From DASYQD01 sp036005845 (GTDB lineage: Bacteria; Acidobacteriota; Thermoanaerobaculia; Multivoradales; JAIOJS01): a stretch of DNA of 55,676 nt. Numbering within the stretch: position 1 is the stretch's first letter; every line of letters starts with the position of its first letter. Where the stretch lies: assembly GCA_036005845.1 (NCBI GenBank), contig DASYQD010000105.1, positions 1-55,676 of the forward strand, given 5' to 3'. The notes below the pieces were generated by a model that was not told the origin of the DNA, searched no databases, and was given only the letters and a program-made list of their open reading frames with translations. This document shows, one piece after another, positions 8,176 through 17,036 of the stretch. The position numbers were made by a program, and so were the translations under genes.

Positions 8176-9420
8176 CTAAGACGCCGCCGGGTCCGCCAAC
8201 GGCTCAGCGGCGCGCTGGCGCCCCAGCGGCAGCAACAGCCAGAGGAACGCCGCCGACAGCGCCGTCGAGATGCCGAACAGCGCCGCGTAGCTGGTCGCCT
8301 GCGCGACGAAGCCGGAAAGCGTCGCCGCCGGCAGCTTGCCCCACACTTCGACGGTGGCGAGCAGCGTGTAGTGCGTGGCGCCGATGCGGCGGTCGACGCG
8401 GCTCATCATGTAGGCGAACATCGCCGTGGTCAGCAGGCCGGCGAAGAAATGCTCGACGCAGGTGACGGCGAGGACGCGCGGCGGCGTCACGTCGACGAGC
8501 GACAGCCACCACTCGGAGGCGACGGCGACGACGCGCAGCACGGCGGCGATGCCGACCGCGCGCAGCAGCGGCACGCGGCCGGCGAGGAAGCCGCCCGCCA
8601 CCGAGCCGGCGATCGAGAAGAGCATCCCCCACGTCCCCACCCACAAACCGATCTGCTCGCGGCCGAAGCCGTGGTCGACGAGGAAGGGCTTGAACATCAC
8701 GTCGGCCATCGTCTCGCCGAGTTTGTAGGTGCCGATGAAGAGCAGCAGCCAGCCGCCGCCGCGCGCGACCCCGCGCTTGAGCAGTGCCAGCACGTCGGCC
8801 AGCCGCGTGTGCAGGTGCGGCGGGCGGTCCGCGGCAAGCGGCAGTGCGCGCTCGCGCCAGAGCAGCGTCACCGCGAAGCAGAGCGCGATGAGTGCCGTCA
8901 TGACGAGGAACCACCCTGCCCAACCGATCCAGCCGCTCGCCCACACCAAGAGGCCGCCGCCGGTGAGCATCCCCACCTTGTAGCCGACGACCTGCGCCAC
9001 GTTGCCCTGCCCCAGCTCGTCGCGCTCGAGCACGTCGACGGCGAGCCCGTCGACGGCGACGTCCATCGTCGCCGCGAAGAGGTTCATGCCGAAGACGAGG
9101 ACGAGGATCGGCAGCAGGCCGCGCTCCGGCGGCACGAACGCGGCCACCGCGCAGCAGCCGAGCAACCCGAGCTGCAACGGCAGGATCCACGCGCGACGAC
9201 GGCCGAGGCGGTGCGCGCCGTAGCGGTCGACGAGCGGCGCGAAGAGGATCTTCAGCGACCAGGGCAGCGACAGTGCGCTGGCGAGCCCGACGCCGGCGAG
9301 CGACAACCCCGCGGCGCGCAGGTAAACCGGCAACGCCGTGGCCTGAAACCCGAACGGCAGCCCCTGCACGAAGTAGAGGGTCCAGAGGATCCCCAGCTTG
9401 CGCGCGGGCGCGGCGCTCAC
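8176..9420 (-). CDS. MFS transporter, AmpG / acetyl-CoA-transporter-like
   Basis: A 414-residue integral membrane protein with about 12 hydrophobic helices. The opening LGILWTLYFVQGLPFGFQAT followed by LPVYLRAAGLSLAGVGL and SLPWSLKILFAPLVDRYG is the signature of the AmpG branch of the MFS, whose best-known member imports muropeptides from murein turnover. RRAWILPLQLG follows the DRYG loop as in the family. The start is a GTG; an ATG eight bases further upstream runs straight into a stop. No peptidoglycan recycling gene is next to it, so the substrate is uncertain. It is transcribed singly towards the diguanylate cyclase. Confidence 0.85.
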   Translation of the reverse strand: MSAAPARKLGILWTLYFVQGLPFGFQATALPVYLRAAGLSLAGVGLASALSLPWSLKILFAPLVDRYGAHRLGRRRAWILPLQLGLLGCCAVAAFVPPERGLLPILVLVFGMNLFAATMDVAVDGLAVDVLERDELGQGNVAQVVGYKVGMLTGGGLLVWASGWIGWAGWFLVMTALIALCFAVTLLWRERALPLAADRPPHLHTRLADVLALLKRGVARGGGWLLLFIGTYKLGETMADVMFKPFLVDHGFGREQIGLWVGTWGMLFSIAGSVAGGFLAGRVPLLRAVGIAAVLRVVAVASEWWLSLVDVTPPRVLAVTCVEHFFAGLLTTAMFAYMMSRVDRRIGATHYTLLATVEVWGKLPAATLSGFVAQATSYAALFGISTALSAAFLWLLLPLGRQRAAEPLADPAAS

Positions 9421-9577
9421 GCGGCCATCCTATAGGCCGTCACGCCCATCGCGTGCTCGTGGGCGCATGGAGTTGGCGCCATTCATACGGCGACGCGGCG
9501 CGCTGCGTTGGTGGACGACGCGGCGCGGGCATGCCGCGTACACCTCACCAAACCGATACCGAAGGAGACCTCGCATC

Positions 9578-11074
9578 ATGCAACGCCATCGCCTCGCCGT
9601 TCTGTCGCTCGCCGTCCTGTTCCTCACCGTCGCGTCAGCCGCCGCCCGCGCCGCCGTCTTTGCGCCGAGCAAGCTCGACGACGGCGCCGATGGCGTCTGC
9701 GACGCCGACTGTTCGCTGCGTGAAGCGGTACAGGCCGCCAATGTGCGCCCGGGTGAGGACGTCATCGTGCTGCGCGCGGGCATCTATCAGCTTTCGTTCA
9801 GCGCTGCCGACGACACCAATGCGGCCGGCGATCTCGACGTAACCGACGGCCTCACCATCCTCGGCGCGGGCGCCGACCGCACGACGATCGACGGCGGTGG
9901 CACCGACCGCGTCTTGCAGGTGCAGCAAGGGGCGTCGCTCACACTGCGCGACCTCACGCTGACCCACGGCCGGGCGCCGGGAAGCGGCGGAGCGATCCTC
10001 GCCTTCGGCGATCTCACGGTCGAGCGCTGCACGCTGGAGGACAACGCTGCGCTCGGCGTCACCGAGCCCGGCCAGGGCGGCGCCATCGCCATCGTGCAGA
10101 CCACGGCGCCGGCGCCGCGGTTGACGATCGTCGACAGCGCCATCGTCAGCAACGACGCCCAACGGCACGGCGGCGGCATCTACGCCGGCAGCGCCACCGA
10201 GCTGCGCAACGTCACGCTTTCCGGCAACCACGCGCTGACCTTCGGCGGCGGCATTTACGTCACGTCGGGCGCCGTCGCCGAGCTGCGCAACACGACGATC
10301 GCCGGCAACTCCGCGAGCCGAGGCGGCGGTCTCTACGGCGAGCCGACGGCGTTCCTCGGCGTGGCGCCGGTGGTGACGAGCTCCATCTTTGCGGGCAACT
10401 CCGGCGGCAACAGCCCCGACTGCTTCGGCGACGTCGAGTCGGGATACGACCTGGTAGGCAACAACGGCGACTGCAACGGACCGTCGGCGGCGCGGCACGA
10501 TCTCGTGGGCACGCCGGGATCGCCGCTCGATCCACGCCTCGGGCCGCTGTCCAACGTCGGTGGCCCGACGCCGGTGCGGGCCTTGGACGCGGGGAGCCCC
10601 GCGATCGATGCCGGGGATCCCGCGGCGCCGGGCAGCACGGAGTCCGCCTGCCCAGCCACCGACCAGCGCGGCGCCCACCGCCCGGGCGGCCCGCGCTGCG
10701 ACATCGGCGCCTTCGAGCTCACCGCCGAGTGCGTGCCGGGCGGCCGCTTCCTCTGCATGGTCGGCAACCGCTTCCGCGTCCTCGCCCACTGGCGCACGCC
10801 GGCTGGCAGCGAAGGCGACGCCGAGGGCGTGCAGTTGACGCCCGACAGCGGCTATTTCTGGTTCTTCGGCCCCGACAACGTCGAGGTGACGGTGAAGGTG
10901 CTCGACGGCTGCGGCGTCAACAACCGCTACTGGGTGTTCTCGAGCGGCGTCACCAATGTCGAGGTCACGCTCGAAGTCGTCGACACCGTCACCGGGGCGA
11001 CGAAGACCTACACCAACCCGCTCAACCAGGTCTTCCGCAGCATCCTCGATACCGGCGCGTTTCCCTGCCACTGA
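9578..11074 (+). CDS. Secreted CSLREA-repeat beta-helix protein with C-terminal NVEV module
   Basis: A 498-residue exported protein. I start it at MQRHRLAVLSLAVLFLTVAS, with AAGGAG 10 bases upstream; the longer open frame has Arg-rich non-coding-like sequence before it. After the signal peptide comes the CSLREA element (CDADCSLREAVQAAN, 41-55). A right-handed parallel beta-helix follows, with repeated TIxxSxxxxNxAxxxGGGI turns (about 90-290). Next is a choice-of-anchor type segment, GSPAIDAGDP...CDIGAFEL. The last 110 residues are a separate module, NRFRVLAHW ... GYFWFFGPDNVEVTVKVLDG ... TNVEVTLEV, seen at the end of many secreted proteins in this group. Probably a cell-surface adhesin or polysaccharide-binding protein; no catalytic residues are evident. 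Confidence 0.85.
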   Translation: MQRHRLAVLSLAVLFLTVASAAARAAVFAPSKLDDGADGVCDADCSLREAVQAANVRPGEDVIVLRAGIYQLSFSAADDTNAAGDLDVTDGLTILGAGADRTTIDGGGTDRVLQVQQGASLTLRDLTLTHGRAPGSGGAILAFGDLTVERCTLEDNAALGVTEPGQGGAIAIVQTTAPAPRLTIVDSAIVSNDAQRHGGGIYAGSATELRNVTLSGNHALTFGGGIYVTSGAVAELRNTTIAGNSASRGGGLYGEPTAFLGVAPVVTSSIFAGNSGGNSPDCFGDVESGYDLVGNNGDCNGPSAARHDLVGTPGSPLDPRLGPLSNVGGPTPVRALDAGSPAIDAGDPAAPGSTESACPATDQRGAHRPGGPRCDIGAFELTAECVPGGRFLCMVGNRFRVLAHWRTPAGSEGDAEGVQLTPDSGYFWFFGPDNVEVTVKVLDGCGVNNRYWVFSSGVTNVEVTLEVVDTVTGATKTYTNPLNQVFRSILDTGAFPCH

Positions 11075-11111
11075 GCCGGCAGGCGCGGGAGCGGCGGCGA
11101 CGGCGCGGCGG

Positions 11112-12671
11112 TCACGGCATGCCGGTGACGCAGAGCCAAGCCGTGGCCGCCGCCTCCGAGCCGCACGCCGGCAGCAACGTGTTCCACGCCGCGGGATCGA
11201 CGGACGTGACGGCGCCTCGCCATGCACCCGCGGCGTCCCGGGTGAAGGTCACGAAGCCGAACTGCTCGACCGCGAGCCCGGAGGCACTCACGCCGTCGAC
11301 GAGCTGCGAGAACGATCCCGTCGGCGGGTCGGTGTCCTCGAGCACGCCGCCGTTGCCGATGATGAGCGTACGCGGGCGGCCGGAGCCCTGGGCGAAGTCG
11401 AGCGACTCGAAGCGGTGCATGTGGCCGGCGAGGAGGAGGTCGAGCTTGGGCAGCAGCGCAGCGGCGGTCGGCGCGTCGAGCGCGCATTGCAACGTGCGGT
11501 TGAGGACGCCGTACGGCTGCGCCGTGCCGGTGCCGGGTTGGTTGTCGCAAGCGTAGGGCGGTCCGTCGGCGGTGCCTTCGGCGCCCCAGATCGGGCGGTG
11601 GCCGATGAGCCACGTGGGGCGTTCTGGACGACCAGGAAGGCGAGCGGCGATGCCGGCGAGCTGCGCGCGGTAGCGGTCGACGAAGTTGCTCATCTCGTCG
11701 CAGGCGTTGGCGGAGTCGAGCACCGCGACGGAGAGACCGTCGAGCGCGATGACCTGCGGCTCGACGAAAACCAGGTGCGGCTGCGGCGGACCTTCGCCAT
11801 CCTGTGAGGGGCACGAGACCTGGGCCCCCCCGCCCGCCGGCAGGTCCGAGCTCGGGCCCAGGAAATAGAGCCAGCCGGGCCCGGCGTGGCTGCACAGCTC
11901 GTGGTTGCCGCGCGCGACGATCCACGGCGCGGCCGCGAGCAATGGGGCCGCGGGCTGGAAGAAATCCAGCCACCACGCGTCCCACGCATCGGCGTCGGGG
12001 TTGCCGGTGGAGTTCTGGCTGTAGTACGGATCTTTCAGCTCGCACTCTTCCGCCGGCGCGGCGCCGTCGCCGGCGTCGTAGTAGTACGTCTTCACCTGCT
12101 TGCCGTCGACCGTCTTCTCGAAGCTGCTCGGCGTGCCGCGATAGTTGTAGTCGCCCATGTGCAACACGAGATCCGGCTTGCCGGCGGCCGCGGCGCGCGC
12201 GATGGCGGGGAACGGCCAGGCCGGATCGTCGAGGGCGCAGCCGGACTGCTTCGAAGGCTCGCAGCCGGTGTCGCCCACGACCGCGACTCGATTCACGCGG
12301 TGATGCGCTGTGGGCAGCCTGACGCCGCTGTCACCGACGGCGAACGCGCGCTCGAACGGGATCTCCGCCTCGCAGACGTCGACGGTGAAGCCGTGCGGGT
12401 TGCGTCGCTTGCTCATCGTCAACGCGCGCCGTTCGTCGCGCAGCTGCGGGCACGCTTGGCCTTCCGCCACGATCACGCGCGCGAAAGGCACGGCTGCGTG
12501 AGCCGGCGACTCGACGAGCAGCACGTAGGCAGCGAGCGGCGCCGCAGCTGGCGTGGGCGCGGGATGCGGCGCCGGCGTCACCGCCGCGCACCCCGCCGCG
12601 ATCGTTGCCACCAGCGCCGCGAGCGCGCAGCGCCGCCACCTCACCCCGATTGCGAGCATGCTGGAGAGCAT
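11112..12671 (-). CDS. Lipoprotein calcineurin-like metallophosphoesterase
   Basis: A 519-residue exported phosphoesterase. The N terminus carries a lipobox, ATIAAGC with Cys28, so it is predicted to be anchored in the outer or inner membrane facing the periplasm. The two-metal site is complete: GDTG, MGDYNY, ARGNHELC, a HRP segment (LIGHRPIW) and LLAGHMHRFE. Several extra cysteines in exported loops suggest disulfides. A long insert between GDYN and GNHE is unusual. It begins 36 bases after the RND pump gene on the same strand, so it may be the last gene of the efflux operon. Substrate is not deducible; purple-acid-phosphatase-like or nucleotide phosphatases are possibilities. An alternative ATG is four codons downstream. 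Confidence 0.85.
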   Translation of the reverse strand: MLSSMLAIGVRWRRCALAALVATIAAGCAAVTPAPHPAPTPAAAPLAAYVLLVESPAHAAVPFARVIVAEGQACPQLRDERRALTMSKRRNPHGFTVDVCEAEIPFERAFAVGDSGVRLPTAHHRVNRVAVVGDTGCEPSKQSGCALDDPAWPFPAIARAAAAGKPDLVLHMGDYNYRGTPSSFEKTVDGKQVKTYYYDAGDGAAPAEECELKDPYYSQNSTGNPDADAWDAWWLDFFQPAAPLLAAAPWIVARGNHELCSHAGPGWLYFLGPSSDLPAGGGAQVSCPSQDGEGPPQPHLVFVEPQVIALDGLSVAVLDSANACDEMSNFVDRYRAQLAGIAARLPGRPERPTWLIGHRPIWGAEGTADGPPYACDNQPGTGTAQPYGVLNRTLQCALDAPTAAALLPKLDLLLAGHMHRFESLDFAQGSGRPRTLIIGNGGVLEDTDPPTGSFSQLVDGVSASGLAVEQFGFVTFTRDAAGAWRGAVTSVDPAAWNTLLPACGSEAAATAWLCVTGMP

Positions 12672-12707
12672 GCCCGCATGTTGACACAGCTCCTGCGTTA
12701 CGCGCTG

Positions 12708-15700
12708 CTACTCCCCGATGCCCGCCGGCACCAGCTGTCGCGCCGCTTCCTCGACTTCCTCCGCCGTCGGCTCGACGTCCCCGCGCCTGCGGCGGAAGAA
12801 GGCGAAGGCCCCTTCCTTCCCCTCGTCGAGGATCTCGTAGACGGTGGGGATGACGAGCAGCGTCAGCAGCGTCGACGTCAGCGTGCCGCCGATGACGGCG
12901 CGGCCGAGCGGCGCCCGCCAGTCGGCGCCCTCGCCGCGGCCGAGGGCGATGGGCAGCATGCCGGCGATGAGCGCGAAGGTGGTCATCAGGATGGGGCGCA
13001 GGCGGATGCGGCCCGCCTCGATGATCGCCTCGCGGCGGCTCATGCCGCGCTCCCTCCCCCACTTCGCGAAGTCGATGAGCAGGATGGCGTTCTTCGCCAC
13101 GATGCCGCACAACAGAATGACGCCGATCAGGCTCATGATGTTCAGCGTGTCGCCGGTGATGATGAGCGCCGCCACGACGCCGATCAGCGACAGGGGCAGC
13201 GACACCATGATGGCGATGGGGTCGAGGAACGAGCCGAACTGCATGACCAGGATCAGGTACATGAGCACCACCGCGATGCCGAGCGCGGCGAAGATCTTGC
13301 CGAACACCTCGGCCTGGTCCTTCGCCTCGCCGCCTTCGGTGATGCGGGCGCCCGGCGGCAGCGGCACGGTGGCGATGGCGCGGCGGATGCCGTCCTTGAC
13401 CTCGTTGAACGAGCGCCCCGAGACGTTGGCCTGGATGATCACCGAGCGGTCCGAGTCGAGGTGCTGCACCGTGGCCGGTCCGAGCCCTTCGCGGATCGTC
13501 GCCACCTGGCCGAGCGGCACGCTGGTCGGCCCGTTCGGCCCTTGCACGGTGAGCGGCAGCCGCGCCAGGTCGGCGGCGCGCTGCCGCGCCGCGGGCGAGA
13601 GCCGCACCACCACGTCGCGGGTCTCGCCGGTGGGATCGACCCAGTCACCGGCGTCGAGGCCGGCGAAGGCCGGGTACATCGACTGCGCCACCTGCCCGAC
13701 CGAGAGGCCGAGCGAGCTGGCGAGGCCGCGCTGAAGCTCCACCTCGAGCTCGGGCTTCTGGCCGCGCGTCGAGAGGCCGACGTCGACGGCGCCCGGCACC
13801 CTCTTCGCCAGCGGCAGCATCCGTTCCGCCAGCCGCGTCAGCTCCGTCGAGTCCTTGCCGCGCAGCTCGATCTGGATCTGCTTGAGATTGCCGTTCATCC
13901 AGCCCGTGAAGACCGAAGCGGTGGCGCCGGCGAGCCGTGCCACGTCGCCGCGCAGCTGCTGCCCCACCGCCTCCTGCGAGCGCTTGCGCTCCGACTTGGG
14001 GACCAGCTTGACGTAGACCGAGGCGGTGTCGACGGCGCCCGAGGCTCCGCCGATCGTCGTGTAGGTGTACGAGACCTCCGGATAGCCGCGGGCGATGCGC
14101 GCCGCCTCCTCGGCCTTGAGCCGCGTGTAGTCGAGGCTGCTGCCGGGCTCGGTCTCCACCGTCATGTTGAGCTCGCTGTTGTCGGAGATCGGCATGAAGC
14201 CGGCGCCGCCCACGGTCGCCTGCAGCACGATGGCGCCGACGAACGCCGCCGCCGCGATCGTCATGGTGGCGAGGCGGTGGTCGAGCGCCCAGCCGACGAC
14301 GCGCTGGTAACGCCCGGCGAGCCCGTTGAACCGGTGGTTGAAGCGGTCGAGCAGGCGCGTGATGAAGCCCTTCTCATGCTCCGACTTTTCCGGATCGGGC
14401 CAGTACGCCGAGAGCATGGGGTCGAGCGAGAACGACACGAAGAGCGACACCAGCACCGAGCAGGCGATGGTGAGCGCGAAGGGCTTGAACCACTGCCCCG
14501 CCACGCCGCTCATGAATGCCACCGGCACGAAAACGGCGACGATCGAGAAGGTGGTCGCGGCCACGGCCAACCCGATTTCCGCTGTGCCCTCGCGCGCCGC
14601 GGTGTAGTGGTCCTTGCCCTGGTGGACGTGGCGGACGATGTTCTCGCGCACCACGATCGCGTCGTCGATGAGGATGCCGATGGCGAGCGAGAGACCCATC
14701 AGCGACATCGAGTTCAAGGTGAAGCCGAACGCCCACACGGCGACGAACGCGGCGATCACCGACACCGGCAGCGCCAAACCGGTGATCACCGTCGAGCGCC
14801 AGGAGTTGAGGAAGAGGAAGACGACGAGCACGGTGAGCAGCGCACCTTCGATGAGCGCCATCTCGACGTCGCCCACCGAGCGCTCGACTCGCACGCCGGC
14901 GTCGCGCACCAGGGAGAGCTCGACGCCCGCCGGCAGCGTCTGCCGCATCTCCGCCACCTTGGCCTTGACCCGGGTGGCGACGTCGGCCGTCGAGTAGCCC
15001 TTCGCCTTCACCACGTCGAGGCCGATCGCCTGCTTGCCGTTGTATAGCGCCAGCGTGCGCGCCTCCTCGGCGCTGTCCTTCGCGCGGCCCACCTCGGCGA
15101 GGCGGATGAGGCGCCCGCCGCGGCGCGCCACCACCACCTGGTCGAAGTCGCCGGCGTCGTCGAGCCGGCCCTTGAGGCGAATCGTGCGTTCGCTGAGCGC
15201 GTCGTTGACGCGGCCCACCGGCGCGGCGAGGTTCTGAGACTGCATGGCCTGCACGACGTCGGCGACAGTGACGCCGGCGGCGTCGAGCTTTTGCGGGTCG
15301 AGCTCGATCGTCATCTCACGCTCGATCTTGCCCTGCAGGCGCACGTCGGCGACGCCGGCCACGGCGCGCAGCTCCTTGACCATGTCGGGGTCGGCGACGC
15401 CGGTGAGCTCGGAGGCGGCCAGCGTCTGCGACGAGAGGATCACCGACACGATCGGCATCTCGCCGGGGTCGAAGCTCGACAGCACCGGCTCCTTCATCTC
15501 CGGCGGCAGCTCGTCGCGGATCTTCGAGATGGCGTCGCGGATGTCCTGCGACGCCTCGTTCAAGTCCTTGTCGAAGTGCCAGAAGACGATGATCTGCGCG
15601 AAGCCGTCGAGCGCCTTCGACTGCATCTTGTCGATGCCGGAGGCGCCCGAGATCGCCTCCTCGATGGGATCGAGCAGCTCGCGCTCGACGCCCTCGGGCG

Positions 15701-15863
15701 AGGCGCCGGGGTAGACGATAGACACCGCGATGACCGGCTCGGCGACGTCGGGGAACTCGTCGACCTTGAGCGACCAGAGCGCGAAGATGCCGAAGATGAC
15801 GAGCGCCAGCATCGTCACCACGGTGACGGTGGGGCGCTTGATGGCGAGGTCGGAGAGGAACAT
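12708..15863 (-). CDS. RND efflux permease (HAE1/AcrB-like)
   Basis: A 1051-residue inner-membrane pump of the hydrophobe/amphiphile RND class, the usual length for AcrB/MexB relatives. The N-terminal helix (AIKRPTVTVVTMLALVIFG) is followed by a large periplasmic porter loop starting VDEFPDVAEPVIAVSIVYPG. TM4 contains the proton-relay pair in GILIDDAIVVREN. A second periplasmic loop and the last six helices (GIVAKNAILLIDFAKWGRERG) complete the duplicated architecture. It starts 2 bases after the adaptor stop, and with TolC and TetR it forms a complete tripartite export operon. Drugs, detergents or endogenous metabolites are possible substrates; the sequence does not tell which. Confidence 0.95.
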   Translation of the reverse strand: MFLSDLAIKRPTVTVVTMLALVIFGIFALWSLKVDEFPDVAEPVIAVSIVYPGASPEGVERELLDPIEEAISGASGIDKMQSKALDGFAQIIVFWHFDKDLNEASQDIRDAISKIRDELPPEMKEPVLSSFDPGEMPIVSVILSSQTLAASELTGVADPDMVKELRAVAGVADVRLQGKIEREMTIELDPQKLDAAGVTVADVVQAMQSQNLAAPVGRVNDALSERTIRLKGRLDDAGDFDQVVVARRGGRLIRLAEVGRAKDSAEEARTLALYNGKQAIGLDVVKAKGYSTADVATRVKAKVAEMRQTLPAGVELSLVRDAGVRVERSVGDVEMALIEGALLTVLVVFLFLNSWRSTVITGLALPVSVIAAFVAVWAFGFTLNSMSLMGLSLAIGILIDDAIVVRENIVRHVHQGKDHYTAAREGTAEIGLAVAATTFSIVAVFVPVAFMSGVAGQWFKPFALTIACSVLVSLFVSFSLDPMLSAYWPDPEKSEHEKGFITRLLDRFNHRFNGLAGRYQRVVGWALDHRLATMTIAAAAFVGAIVLQATVGGAGFMPISDNSELNMTVETEPGSSLDYTRLKAEEAARIARGYPEVSYTYTTIGGASGAVDTASVYVKLVPKSERKRSQEAVGQQLRGDVARLAGATASVFTGWMNGNLKQIQIELRGKDSTELTRLAERMLPLAKRVPGAVDVGLSTRGQKPELEVELQRGLASSLGLSVGQVAQSMYPAFAGLDAGDWVDPTGETRDVVVRLSPAARQRAADLARLPLTVQGPNGPTSVPLGQVATIREGLGPATVQHLDSDRSVIIQANVSGRSFNEVKDGIRRAIATVPLPPGARITEGGEAKDQAEVFGKIFAALGIAVVLMYLILVMQFGSFLDPIAIMVSLPLSLIGVVAALIITGDTLNIMSLIGVILLCGIVAKNAILLIDFAKWGRERGMSRREAIIEAGRIRLRPILMTTFALIAGMLPIALGRGEGADWRAPLGRAVIGGTLTSTLLTLLVIPTVYEILDEGKEGAFAFFRRRRGDVEPTAEEVEEAARQLVPAGIGE

Positions 15864-15865
15864 CG

Positions 15866-17026
15866 TCAGGCTCCGTTGGAGTCGCGAGTCGGTTTCGCGG
15901 CGGGAGGCGCGGCGTTTTGCACCACGACTCTGGCGCCCGGCGTGATCGCCTTGGCGGCGCCGAGGAGCACGACGTCGCCCTGGGCGACGCCGGAGAGCAC
16001 CTCCACCTTCTCGCTGTTCTCGTCGGCGATGCCGAGCTGCACCGGCACGCGCTCGACGCGGCCCTGGGCGACGCGCAGCAGGGCCGGCGTGCCCAGCGAG
16101 CGGTCGATGGCCGCGGCCGGCACGGCGAGCGCCTCATGCACGGCGGTGGCGACGCGCCCCTCGGCGTAGAGGCCGGAGACGAGACGGCCGCCCTCGTTGG
16201 GCAGCGCGACGTGGATCTCCACCTGGCGCGTCGTCGGATCGGCCACCGGGTTGATGCGCTGCACGGTGCCGGTGAACGGCTTGCTGCCGGCGCCGGCGAC
16301 GACGAATTCGACGGGCGTGCCGATCTGCAGGCCGACGATGCCCTCGGCCGGCACGTGCGCCACGAGCCGCATCCGGGTGGGATCGACAACCGTGTAGAGC
16401 GGCGTCCCCGGCTGCACGGTGTCGCCCGGCGCCACCGACTTCTTGCTGACGACGCCGCGGAAGGGCGCGTGCACGGCGGTCTTGGCGAGTTGCTCGCGCG
16501 CGTAGCTGAGGCGCGAGCGCGCGTCGGCCAGCGCGGCCTGCGCGCTGGTGACGTTCCAGCGCGCCACCTCGGCATCGCGCTCGGCGATGGCGCCGCCCTT
16601 GAGCAGCGCTTCGGCGCGCTCGGCGTTGCGCTTCGCCACCGCCACCTGCTGAGCGGTCGAACGTACGGCGCTCTGCGCCGAGAGCACCGACTCGCGGATG
16701 GCACTGTCGTCGATGCGCGCCAAGAGCGTGCCTGGAGCCACCGGCTGCCCCTCCTCGGCGCTGGTGGCGAGCACGGCCCCCGGGATCTCGGCGGCGACGG
16801 TGGCCTCCTTCTCGGCCTCGAGCGAGCCGGAGATCAGCGGGCCGGTCGACAGTCGCGCCGGCTCGACGCGGTAGACGCTCTCGGTGCCTACGGAGAGCGC
16901 CTCGTCCTTGGGCTTGTTGGCGGCAGCGGCCTCCTGTTTGTTGCCGCAGCCAGCGAGAGCGAGCGCGAAAACGCCGATCGAGAGACCGGCGGCAGCGTTG
17001 CGAAGGGAACGAATGGAGCGGTTCAT
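15866..17026 (-). CDS. RND efflux periplasmic adaptor lipoprotein (MFP/HlyD family)
   Basis: A 386-residue membrane-fusion protein. The ATG (MNRSIRSLRNAAAG) has GAGGA 6 bases upstream, and a lipobox LALAGCG gives Cys27 as the lipid anchor, as in AcrA/MexA. The barrel-sandwich halves surround an alpha-helical hairpin (about 110-165: SAQSAVRSTAQQVAVAKRNA), then a beta-barrel with GDTVQPGTPLYTVVD and a C-terminal membrane-proximal domain (RVPVQLG...GDVVLLGAAKAI). It connects the pump to the TolC channel. It lies 10 bases after tolC and 2 before the pump gene. A longer open frame upstream only overlaps tolC in another frame. Confidence 0.93.
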   Translation of the reverse strand: MNRSIRSLRNAAAGLSIGVFALALAGCGNKQEAAAANKPKDEALSVGTESVYRVEPARLSTGPLISGSLEAEKEATVAAEIPGAVLATSAEEGQPVAPGTLLARIDDSAIRESVLSAQSAVRSTAQQVAVAKRNAERAEALLKGGAIAERDAEVARWNVTSAQAALADARSRLSYAREQLAKTAVHAPFRGVVSKKSVAPGDTVQPGTPLYTVVDPTRMRLVAHVPAEGIVGLQIGTPVEFVVAGAGSKPFTGTVQRINPVADPTTRQVEIHVALPNEGGRLVSGLYAEGRVATAVHEALAVPAAAIDRSLGTPALLRVAQGRVERVPVQLGIADENSEKVEVLSGVAQGDVVLLGAAKAITPGARVVVQNAAPPAAKPTRDSNGA

Positions 17027-17036
17027 GGCGGGGTCC

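Noticed and set aside
11886..15047. A 3.2 kb plus-strand open frame
   Set aside because: Antisense to the phosphoesterase and RND pump genes; His/Arg/Asp-rich shadow sequence.
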